Shown here: positions 46,609 through 58,637 of the stretch, one piece after another
Layout: every line of letters starts with the position of its first letter
Numbering within the stretch: position 1 is the first letter of the stretch
NCBI GenBank assembly: GCA_037577475.1
Contig: CM075194.1
Span: forward strand, 7,367,992 to 7,431,991
DNA from: Chaunax sp. Z400
Taxonomy: Eukaryota > Chordata > Actinopteri > Lophiiformes > Chaunacidae
Direction of reading: 5' to 3'
Length of the DNA: 64,000 bases
Made by a program: the position numbers and the translations under genes
The notes under the pieces: generated by a model
Seen by the model: only the letters and a program-made list of their open reading frames with translations
Database searches by the model: none
What the model was told of the DNA's origin: nothing

Positions 46609-49600
46609 ATGAAGATGCTGCTGCCTGTGGTAATCCTTCAGCTGCTCTTGGCTCCAGCACTCATGGTAATCTCCCAGAGGAAAACATAGACACAGAAACA
46701 ATTAAAGCTGCATGCAAAGGGTAGCATCGTAACCCGAGACATCATTCTGTTGCTGTACTGCTGCACTGGAGCTGTCAGTCATGTCAAACACTGCTCTTTG
46801 TCACGGTTCAGATTTTCATTTTTCTGACCATTTTAATGATTTCTCATGTCATTTAAAAAAGTTCATTCATGGCCCTTTAAACAGTTGCTGTTAACTGCTG
46901 TCTTGTGTCCAGGTGCCCAGTGTGGATCACTGGGACTCATGGGGTCCTTATGGAGAATGCAGCCGCAGCTGTGGCAGCGGTGTGACCATGAGAACCAGAC
47001 ACTGTATCACCCACAGGTGTGTCTTCTGCCTATGTTTTTAGTACACCTACATGAACATGCCTGTGCATATGTACACATGTATAAACGCACGTTTTTTTTC
47101 TCCCCCTGTGTGAATAAAGCTAATTGTGAGGTTTACAGGCACAGATTGTATCCTGATTTTGAAATAATGTCTTAAACAAAGACATGGGCTTGTCTTACAT
47201 TCAGCACAGACTGCAGGGAGGAGACCTTTAACATTATATGGTCGTCTCTGTACAGGGTGTTGCCCCTTATGAGTGAGTGAATATTTTTCTGCCTTTTTTA
47301 GGCAGCAGTGGTTTTTAAAAAAAAAATCAAAGATCTTGTGAATGACTTGTTTGGATATGGTTGTCTGTTCATTTTAATGTTAGTTTGTAAAGATGGTTCT
47401 CTTTACATTTGGCCAAACAGGACAGAGTGAGGAGTCATGCTTGCCTCTGTTGCCAAATTACACAATATATATATTCTGTGCATAGCTGCTGGAATCCAGC
47501 CGGCATGTTGTCTCATGTTAAATGTAAAGTCGCATGTATTCATCAGATGGGAAGTGGTGTGTGTCTCATTTTGATTTAGTCCAAATTATTCTTATCCTGC
47601 AGTAAAAGTGTAGTGGTCATGTGTTAAAAAAAACCAAAATCAAAATTGCATCAATCAGGTTAATTATTCAGAAGATATTTATACACTTGTTTTTTTCGTT
47701 ACTCGGGAAACAATCAAGCAAAGAAGAAATCATGGTCCCTGCACAACTCTTATCCTAGGCCCAACCAGGTGCATCATGGTCCTATACCTGATTTTTTACC
47801 TATATACCCTCAGATGTCCACATTTTTACCCAAATCACAAACAAAACAAAATACTAATTTAGCAAAAAACTTAATATACGAAACAAGAAAATAATTAAAA
47901 TAAACAAATAACTAGTAAAAGAACAATAGTAGCAAACTATGGTGATTTTGCCATGATGACATCACTTTACTTAAATAATACTGATTCCATAACTTTGGTG
48001 GTCCGTGCCATGTCTCTACCCCTCTCCATCACCATGCTAGGATAATACATATTGCCTCAATGTATCTGGTAAAAAAAAAAATCATAGACATCTGAAACAT
48101 TTCTACAAATGTGAGAGTAATTTTTACCTCCGCTAATGAGAGTTGGAGGCAGGTTGATTCAAGGAAGAGTTGATACAATTTTGAGCTGGATCTGAGTATG
48201 TTTGCAGATTCTGGATCACTTTTTCTCTTTCTTCAGCATTTTGAGACAGCATCTTTTGCCAGTATCATGAAAAAAACAATAGTAGGCCAATCAAAAAAGA
48301 AATATCCAGGCATTGACAATCTTATCATGCTCCACCAGTATGTGCAATTAGATACAGATCTGGATCATAATCAGGAGCTGGGAGATTAAAATATATAATT
48401 CATACATATGATTTTATATATATACTGTACATATACATATATATTATATTTATTCATGCTAATAAATCTCTTCAACTGCATAATGTTTGTTTCTTTAAAT
48501 TATTGGCATAAACCTCTGATAAACAATTGTTCAGGAGTTTGTTTTGATGTAACCTGAAAACAATTTTCTGATTATTTCGGTGTTGGTGGAAGAATGCACC
48601 CTCTGATTACTTTCTAAACACCAAGAATGTTGGGAGCCGCTAGTTTAATATTTAAAAATGTGTATAATACTTATAAACTTATCATATGTTTTTTTAATTT
48701 CGATCTGGAAAGTGAGCCATGACTACAGATGCGAGACAAATGCAGTGCAGTAAAAAGTAAAAACTTCTACTCCAAATATATGGAGTAGAAGCATAAAGTA
48801 GCGTAAAATGGAAATATTCCAGCAAAGTAGGCCCACCAGGCAGATCAAGTCGATAACAAGCCGTTTCTTTAACATGTCCAGACAGTTTCCTGATTCACCT
48901 TGTTTGACATTTGACAAAATATTTTTTTTTTCCACTTTTAAACATTCACAAAAATGGAAACAGCCTGTGTAAAGTAGAGTGAGCTCTGGTGGATCAATGT
49001 AGTCTGGTGATGTTCAACACACTGATGGGACTATTGATGCTACACGATGCTGGTTTTCAACATGTCCATACAGTGAGCCAGTCTGTTTCCTTTAGCTGAA
49101 TGAAGGATGAATTGTTATATCTTGTCTGCAGGTTTTCCTGGATCACATCTTTAAACACCATAATTAGACAGCTGTTGACTCATTGTGTGCTTTACAGGAA
49201 TTTTGCCCAACAATCATTTTAGTGTGACACTTACTGACCTCCACCCAAATGATTCACATTCACACAAGTAATAGTCTACACTCTAATTTAATTCAGTATG
49301 ATCAATACTTCTGTGTGAATAACCTTTTCCCTTTTCATTTCATCGTACCGTTTGATGCTCTTAATCTTTATTTTGCATTCCCAGGTGAAGGTTGAAGGCT
49401 GGATGTTGTCACTGAGTGTTTGGACATGTTTTAGCGTTGGTTTTGCTGACAGGAGCCTCTTGTTGTTAGGCTTGAGGGCAGGTACTTTTTGAGGGAGGTG
49501 ATTTAATCATGACTTATCAAATAGCTAGAAGGGAGTGAGGCAAAACAATCTGCTGCCTCATGATTCACCACCGTGTGCACCTTGAGTTTTATGGTCACTA

Positions 49601-52600
49601 GTGATGAGGTCGCCTTTTTCTAAAGGCACAGAATAAAGAGGAATGCCACTTGATGTCACTTAATGAAACCTGTTATTTCAGACTGAATTGTATTTATATG
49701 TGAGCTCTGAGGCCTCAAGTAATCATTATCTGTTTTTGAATTACAATGATGACCCATAAAGTTTCAATGACACTTAAGTCAGAAAAGGATTTTCACAGCA
49801 GTGATAACTAATAAAAACACATTTGTTTTAAAAAGGGCACTCATGATTTTTTACAAATATACTAGTTTTCGTGCCATGTGGACTTCTACTACTACTACTA
49901 CTCCATAACACTTTGTTGAGGAGTGGGGGACAGATCAGGTAAGATAAACAGACACGTTTCAGGAATGTTAAAGTGAGCACCCAAATGCAGACTAAAGCCA
50001 GAGACACGAGAAAAAATAACAAAAAATCTCAAACTTAGAGGCAGCAGCGAATAAAGGTGCAGCAAATGTCCAAACTCCAGGAACAAAAAGTCCAGATGAA
50101 CAGAAAATCCAAAGAGTGCAAAAGGTAAAAATCAAAACCAAAAATTCGAAGGCAAGACAAAAAAATCCACAATAAAGACGAGGTAATAAATCACTCAAAC
50201 CTACAAGGGATGAGACAAAAACACGAGGAGATGTCTGGAAACGTGAGGTAACTATCAATCTCTAACATGACGAACTGGCAACTAAAGAGTGGAAAACACA
50301 CAGACCAAATACACAGAGAGGATAGGGAACAGGTGGCACAGGGAGGAGGAGACAATCCGACAATCACACACTGGAGGGAAAAATGTTAAGGGGGACGACA
50401 CAAAGAGGATACAATGACATGAGGCAGAGCCTGCAGAGACACAGAGGAAGAGGGAACAAAACAGAACTGAAAACAGAAGACCTAAACCGAGACAGGGAAA
50501 ACAAAAGGTCAAAACAGATCTCCAGAAAAGAAGTGTAAAGCAAAAAAAAAACCCACAACATTGAGAACATAACTGTCAAAATAAAACAGGAAACAGAAAA
50601 CACAACCTACAAAATAAGACTTAATTGGTCCCCCAACTTTGTTCAAAGTACAATACTAAAAGATCAATGCATTGGGTTTATAAGAAAATGATTCACACTT
50701 TTAGGGTTAATCTATAATTCATCTAATCTAGCTCATATTGATATTTATTTTCTACAGGACTGATGGAGGACACAACTGTGTTGGACCAGACAAGTCTTAT
50801 CGCACCTGCAACATCCAGGTGATCAAACACATCTGTCTGCTTCTTTGACATTTCTATAATATCCTAACATTTTATAATCAGTGCATGGCCTATAACAGAG
50901 GCTTTCAAAGTGAAGAAATGGTTCAGTCCCCTGCAGTCTACATGTCCAAATATCACTGGCCAAGATAAAATTGTTCCTGATGGATGTTCAAATGGTGTGT
51001 GAATAACTTCTGCCCCTAATGAGCAGGTGTACAATGCTACCTTTGATAAATCCATAACCTAACTGTATTTAACATCAAATTCAATTCCACTCAGGACTGT
51101 CCGGAGGGATCCAAAGATTTCCGTGAGGAGCAGTGCTCCCAGTTTGATGGGACTGACTTCCAAGGGAAACTCTACAAGTGGCTCCCATATTATGGAGGTA
51201 AGAATAAAAGTAAAAGACCACATGGTTCGCATCAAATTGGGAGATGAATTCAGAGAGCTTACCTGTATTCTGAAATGAAACTCTGACAGCTGAGAACCCC
51301 TGTGAGCTGAACTGCATGCCAAGAGGAGAAAACTTCTTCTACCGTCACCGCACCACTGTGGTTGATGGGACACCCTGCCACCCCGGGCGGAGGGATATTT
51401 GTGTGGATGGAGTTTGCAAGGTAAGCTGCACAGAAAAGGAACACACAATACCTGTAGATTACATGAAATGTGATCATTTCTCTGATCAGCACTTAAAAAA
51501 CACTTAAACTTCAGGATGACACAATTTTATAGCCTTAATCCAGCGCCTTAGACCGCTCGGCCACGCTACCTTGAAATTAACTAATTTGCATGGTTTTAAC
51601 TTCTTGCTTCCCCTGATATTTTATTATTAATAATTATTAATTGTGATTAATCATTAGATCTTAGTAACAGAAACTTCGTTATATACACAATGATCTGCTC
51701 TCTACCTGACTCCGCCCTCTGCCCTGTAGGTGCTGCTCAAATAATAGTATCTGACAGGGTTAGTCTGCCAGTTAATTAAATCAAGGTCTGAGGAATGAAA
51801 CGTCTCAGAGGGTCATGTCATACATACTCCTGGCTTACAGCATCACTTCATTAATGAGAGTGGACACAGTCAGAGGATTACGTTTACTATGTATAATGTC
51901 ACACTTTTCTTCTGCTTTCATGTAACACCTCCTCTGTTTAACCTCCATTTTCATGTCTTTATCACTTCCTTCCTTTATAAAGTGATATAATTGTATTGTA
52001 AAGCAACACCATATAACTGAAGTGGAGAAGAAAGAACAATACTCCCTCTTGAATGTAGTGGAGTAGAAGTATAAGGTGGAATAAATGACATTTTTTAAAG
52101 ATATTTTGTTTGTTTTTTTAGCCTTTATTTGGACAGAACAGCCTAAAGAGTGACAGGATATGCAGGAGGGAGAGACAGGATGACATGAAGCAAAGGCCCT
52201 CCACTAATGGCGCCTTCTTTAAAAGTTCTGTAAACTCTTTAGAAAGTTTGGAGTATCTTCAATTAGAAAGGAACCTCTGTGGTATCTGCAGCGGACAGCA
52301 TATATGACACTAATCAACTCACATCTCTGTCAGGAAATATCAGTGTATCTCTGGCACCACCAACTTTTTGCTCATGAAATATTTCCCCACCTTTTCCCCC
52401 TTCAGCGTCTGGGCTGTGACAACATGTTAGAGTCTCCTCAGCAGGAAGACCCCTGCCTGCAGTGTGGGGGTAACGGACAGTCCTGCAGCCGTGTCAAGAA
52501 CAGCTTCTCTGTGCGTGACCTGCCAACCGGTACGCTTTACATTTCTAACCTGGCAACACATTACCAGATGGTTTCATATTTGTCACAGCAGGAAAAGACA

Positions 52601-55600
52601 AAAGACAAAATTAGACATTTCTTCAGTCTGAATCTGCAGCTTTCCTCATTTTCATCTCAGGCTACAACCAGATGTTCATCATCCCCGTTGGGGCCACCAC
52701 CATCAGCATCAGAGAAACAGTGGCCACACGCAACTACCTTGGTGAGAGAATCATTCTGTGTGAAATGTTTTTTAACTGTCATCTAAACATACAATGACTA
52801 TAACCTCTATGCACGATCAGCTATCAAGAACCTGCGTGGTGAATACTACCTCAATGGCCACTGGGTAATTGAGTTTTCCAGGGCGACACCCATTGCTGGA
52901 ACCATGCTGTACTACCAGCGAGGAGCCGAGGGTGACAACGTCCCTGAAACCATCATCGGCCGCGGCCCCACCACTGAACCGCTTGTTGTTGAGGTAAGAT
53001 TGAACAAACAGTATGTTGACGTAACTTTTGTGTTTCATGCATTCATGTTCTTCATCAATAATTTAATGTATCACAGGAAATTACAAGGAATCAGGAAAAC
53101 AGAAGGACCAGGAATCTGGACTGGAAGTCTTAGACAGACTGGCAACACTTTGACTGAATTATCTCTGTCTTTGTAAATAGATTCTAACTTTTATTTTCAA
53201 CCTTGTCCTCTCAGCTGATCAGCCAGGAGCCAAACCTAGGAGTGGAATATGAATTTTATCTTCCTAATGGACGCTCTAGAGAAGGCTACTACTGGAGTTT
53301 TGGGTCCTGGTCTGCCTGCAGCAAAGAATGTGGATTAGGTCAGAGTCTTAGAAAAACACATTACAGACTAGAACCTATTTAAAGCTTTTTTAAAAACCCT
53401 GCTTCCAGTAAAATAAGACAACTTATCCTCTTCCTTCATTAGGCTACCAGTCTCGTCTGGTTTTCTGCAGTATTGATAACGAGGCCTACCCTGACTATCT
53501 CTGTGCATCTCTGCCGAGGCCACAGACCAACCGGACATGCAACCCCCATCCATGCCCAGATATCCGCAGGTAAATTACAGTCAGATTTCACTGGTAAAAT
53601 GTAATTTAGGTACAGTTTTTGCAGAACCTTCTGAAATAAATGGCATTCTGAGTTCATTAGTTATATTATAAGCCAGCGGAGAAAATATTGACTCGCTGCT
53701 ACTGTTTTGTTTATGCTCATAAATTTGCTGAAGTGCCACAAAATAACTTTTTAGAGTAGCTTTTTTGACTGTTGTTGGTTGTTATGACTGTCTGAAAGGA
53801 TGGCGTACCTGTATCCACCACAGTTGTGGAGATCCTCAGAAAGACCCAGAGCCTATGTATTCAGGTAACCCAGGATCTGTGGTTGTAGTGACTTTTTAGG
53901 TAACTGCAAACACGGGGGGAGATCTAAATCGTCTTTTTTCTCTGATTGCTGATTTCATGAGTATACATCATGTCCTTCACAATCATACCCGGAAGTCATC
54001 TTTAGCTGCTGCCCTTTCAAATTTGCCAAAAATAATTCGGATATGCATTGATTGAAAATGTCTCTCCCAAACTCTCCCCCTTCAGATGTGTTTCACTCTA
54101 GCATCTGTTAGCATCCGTGTTTAGCGTGAAGCCTGTTCCTATCTCCACGTAGGGTGAGAACAAAGGTGTGGGGCAACAGTCCAGTTCAGAGATCTCATTT
54201 CAACCTTTTAATGATCCTCATTTGTCTTAGTCAACACCCTCTCTCCAGGGAGACCTGGCTGTGATTTGATTCCAGATTCCCATCAAAGACCTCCTCTTCC
54301 TTCAACCTCCCAACCTGTGGCCCCTGTATCTGATCCCTTAGCTGGGCTGCTGCCTGACTGCTTTAGCGAACTATAAAACTCTCTGCCCCTGTCTATTAGT
54401 GTAGCGGGTGTGTTGTGAGGTGTTCACAGGTTAAAGGTCGTCATGCAGTGGGTGTTGGGGATTGTGTACATCTCAATGGGACACAGCAGCAGTGGTGTTG
54501 TAGTAAAGAGCCGGGGCTTCAGTCAGTGACTCTCTGGTATTTCCTGCTTCTTTTCTTTGATGCTGCTGCTGCTCAGAAACCTGAGATGTTTATGAAGCTC
54601 GGGTGACGCTAACCGCACCCTCATTACTCCTCAATTGAAGGGGATATTGCACCAGAGACAGCGCGTGTGTGCTGTCTCTGGTGTTGGAGCAGATCAAATT
54701 TTAGCTAGCTGGTCATTTATTTTCATATCTGATTTTCAGTCTGCTTCTAGTAATCGTTGTCTGTTGAAACTAACCAGGAGGCCACAAATACGTTGTGTCA
54801 TTCAGCTAGGAGTGGCTTTTACACCCCATTTACACCTGGAATTAAAATTATTCCGATGGATAATAAACGATTTATCTTGCCTCTGCATTACATCTGGTAT
54901 TTTTTAATTTGTTCTCATAATGATCATTGAGGTCGGATCTTTGTCCTCCAGATCTATGACAGATGAGTGCAACGCACATTGTCACAAACACAGTTATTTA
55001 CTTAATCTTTTTATTTCACCCTAGATATCTTTTACTTTTCACACACTTGTGTTCAATAATGCATCTTTTGGTTCTGTCATTAAACAGACTAGATGTATAA
55101 TCAGTAGAGGCATGACTGTTTCAATGTCATGTTGTGTACAGATTGATTTTACATCGACCTAAGATTAACACAATGCAAAAAACCCACAAAATGACATTTT
55201 AATAGCAGGTGTAAATGGGATCTAGGGTTCTAGTTTAGTTTCTAGTAACACAACAGTGTCCAAAAGGATGTTCTGCTTTTAACATAATCATGTGTGTAGT
55301 AGTTTTATGTCTGTAGCTGTGTTGTTAAACGAGGCATCCTTTTACAGTCGTGACAGACTGGGCTTTCTGCCTGAACAATCCCAACGGCTAGAGATCCCAC
55401 CACAGTGCTGACATACTAATATTAACAACATCCACATTAAGTAACATTAATAGTAACCAATGTCTCATACCAAGACTGAAATAATATCAGATTAAATGCA
55501 ATAGAGCCATATTACCTACTGTTTTCTACTGTAACCAGGAGATCCTTATCTCCCAATAAAAAGATCTTTTCACTTAATTAATAAATGCTCATAATTATGA

Positions 55601-58596
55601 GATAAATATGTGTCTATTTTTTTTCATTTATTGAATGCAATGTGATTCTGTAGTTTTTCAAGCAAAAAGCCTTGGATCTATTCCAGCTTCTCAAATTTTA
55701 GGGTTTGCAGTTCCTCTATTTTTGTATTCTCTATGTTTGGATTGCCAAGATAGATCCCATGTCACTGGCAAGTGAGCCAAAAGGGGGATTAAATAGAAAA
55801 CTGTCTCCCCATTGGGGATACTTAAGATGCCCTGGATTTTAAAATGCCTGTAACATATCGTTTGAAAGGCAATATTTTGAAACAGGAAGTTGAAAGAAAG
55901 CTGAACTTTAAAAAAAAAAAGAAGAAGTAATTAAACTGTAATCTTTTTTTCTGCACCTCATTACAACATCTCCTGACTTCTGTTTCTCATCCCTCCTCCT
56001 TCATGTTGGGTTCTCCAGCTGGAGAACCGGTGAGTGGAATACTTGCTCGGTTAGCTGTGGTGGAGGCTCTCAGGTACGAAGAGTGGAGTGCGTCTCCCAT
56101 GATGCCTCAGGCCCCCGTGTGGTGGAGGATGCTGTTTGTGCCACCTATGCAGCGGCACCACCCTCTCTGCAGACCTGCAACATGCACAGGTGTGCAGAGT
56201 ATCGTGCGACTAGATGGAGCGCGGTGAGTAAACTACCGACTATAATGACAATAGAGAGGTGAACTGATTCAAATGAAAGAACCCCCCCCCCCAAAAACAA
56301 AACAAAACAAAAAACAAGACTCTAAGATTAGTTGAGAGATTAGGTGTAATCTGTGTTGCAAAAATCTGTGCTGTTGTGTCTGCAGTGCTCAGTGACCTGT
56401 GGCACAGGTGAACAGACCAGGGAAGTCACCTGCATTGGTTCAGGAGGAATGAGGCTGGAGGAAACATCCTGTAGCACTTTGTTCCGCCCGTCTGCAGTCC
56501 GACCCTGTGAGATGGCGGCCTGCCCGATAGAGATCAGCTGGCATGTCGGAGAGTGGGGCCTGGTGAGAACAGTGAAAACAAAGAATACAAAGACACTTAT
56601 GTGCAGTGATAGTGGCTAAAATGTGCTTGTTTCTGTGCTTGCAGTTGTAGACAGTTGGTTATAGTCGCTCTCCATTTTTACCAGTGTTCTAGGAGCTGTG
56701 GCTCTGGCTCACGAGATCGGCAGGTGATCTGCTCAGACCGAGAGAGAAACCTGTATCCTGTGGATCATTGTAACACCCACCCCAAACCCTCCACAGTGGA
56801 GCGCTGCAACAGTCAGCCCTGTTACAGACCACAGGGTGAGCGTAAGCATATATTGTTGTGCTACTGGCATTTTTTAATGCTCTAACTCTATGTTAATTTT
56901 TCCACTCTACACCCATGGCCTCTGCGGAAAAATCATGAAGTACACAGAGAAATTCAAAAATGAATGACTGAATTAATAAGCAGTAGTTAGCATGAGCTCT
57001 CATTGTTTTGTGTTTGTTCTACCTGGTTTCTCCGCAGTGGTTCCCAGCATTCAGGACCCAAGAGGACACGACAACACCCAGACTGCTTTCCAGCCCTATG
57101 TACCAGACCACACAACAGGTTTGACTCTATCACACTTCATCCGTCTATTAATGGCTTCTCCTGCTCATCATATCAAGTTGGCAGCAAAACTAAGGATGTC
57201 TAGTCTAAGGTGGTAGATCACATTTAGTAACTTAGAAAGCCGACAGCAAATTAAATGAACCGTTTGACTGAGGCTCATGTTGACGTATTTTGTTTGCACT
57301 AAACTATATCATTCTGCAGATAAGGTCATAATATGCATGAAAAGACAGTGGATCACTTAGAAATTCATAGTTTATGAAGATAAAACTTTTAGCTTAACTT
57401 CATTAATGATTAAAATATTTTATAGATTTGATATTAGCATTCATGAACACTTTTGTGTGTCACACTCAAGTGGCCCATTTAGGGATTTTTGCACTTTATA
57501 TTCCATTTCCATGGTTACCGTTTGGATTTAGGCTCAATCTGGGAGTGGGATTTGTCTCAGCTGAGGGTTTCTGGGGCAAAACTCACAAACTGTTCAATGT
57601 TTTTTCACAAAACTTTATTAACATATCTCCCATGCCTTGGAGGGCTGCCTTTTGATATTTGGTGAATTATAAGCTTTTATTTATTATTTTTTTTAGTTTT
57701 GCAATTTCTTTCTCAGATATGCAATTAATAGAGACAACTTCAATAACGTCTTTCTTTTTTTCAATGCGCCTGTGGTGAGGTATCTTGTGTATTTCATGTT
57801 TGTTTCTCTCCCTCTTTGTTGCTGTTGGTTTTTGATGCCTCCATGTCTTTTAACTGCTGCCTCTTTTTTGCTCACTCTTATCAGCAATATCCCTGCAATG
57901 AATTTGTATCACTCACTGTGGAGTAAAGCTACTTAAGATGTCAGTCTAAAATCTATTAGTTAACAAGATATTATAATCTATATGTTATGTATTTCAAATA
58001 AATAAACCTTTTCCACTATTTGGACCAAAGAAAGTTAACCGTTGGCGTGATGGCACCATAATAGTTGCTACCCTGAGGTTCCCCTACTCCCCCTCCCATC
58101 TGCTGACATAACTCTTGTCACTTTGTGCCCATCAGCCCCCTCTTTTACCCATCAGCCCTTGTCCCAGCACTAATTATCCAGGCCTGATTGACATGTTTTC
58201 AGGGGTCCAGGGACCCTGTCAGTCTGATTAAAATATTTTCAAACCACTGAAGTGTGGAAGTGCTGGCTGTGGTGTTTCTGGCATGTTCTGGTATTCTGCA
58301 TCACTGACCTAGTGGTCAGGAATTTTAAGTTTGAAGTCTTGTGCATGTTCTCTTTATTCTGACCACAAGAACAAATATATATATATATATAGTTTTATAT
58401 GTGTATTTGTGCGTGCTTTGTGGCAGTGATTTTTTATTTGGATTCCTTTGTGTTTTAACTCCCCATGAAGACAGTGCGGTGTCAAACACAGTGGCTTAAG
58501 CTTTATTTTTAGAGCAACAACTGAACTTCTATTGTTTGGTGTAGTCTTGTGTTTTTAACACACAGTGAACTGTGAGGGTGTAGTCTGTGTATATAT

Positions 58597-58637
<41 letters not shown>

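Noticed and set aside
50282..50603. Long minus-strand frames rich in Phe, Leu, Cys and Ser
   Set aside because: They are complementary to an A/G-rich dispersed repeat; composition, not selection, keeps them open.
51531..51570. Functional tRNA-Leu gene
   Set aside because: The 3' half (variable arm, T arm, acceptor strand) is missing.
53797..53866. Exon-like stretch (ATG, gtaacc donor) in a papln intron
   Set aside because: It does not fit papln phase 2 continuation, whereas the exon at 56019 joins directly in frame to a TSP1 repeat.
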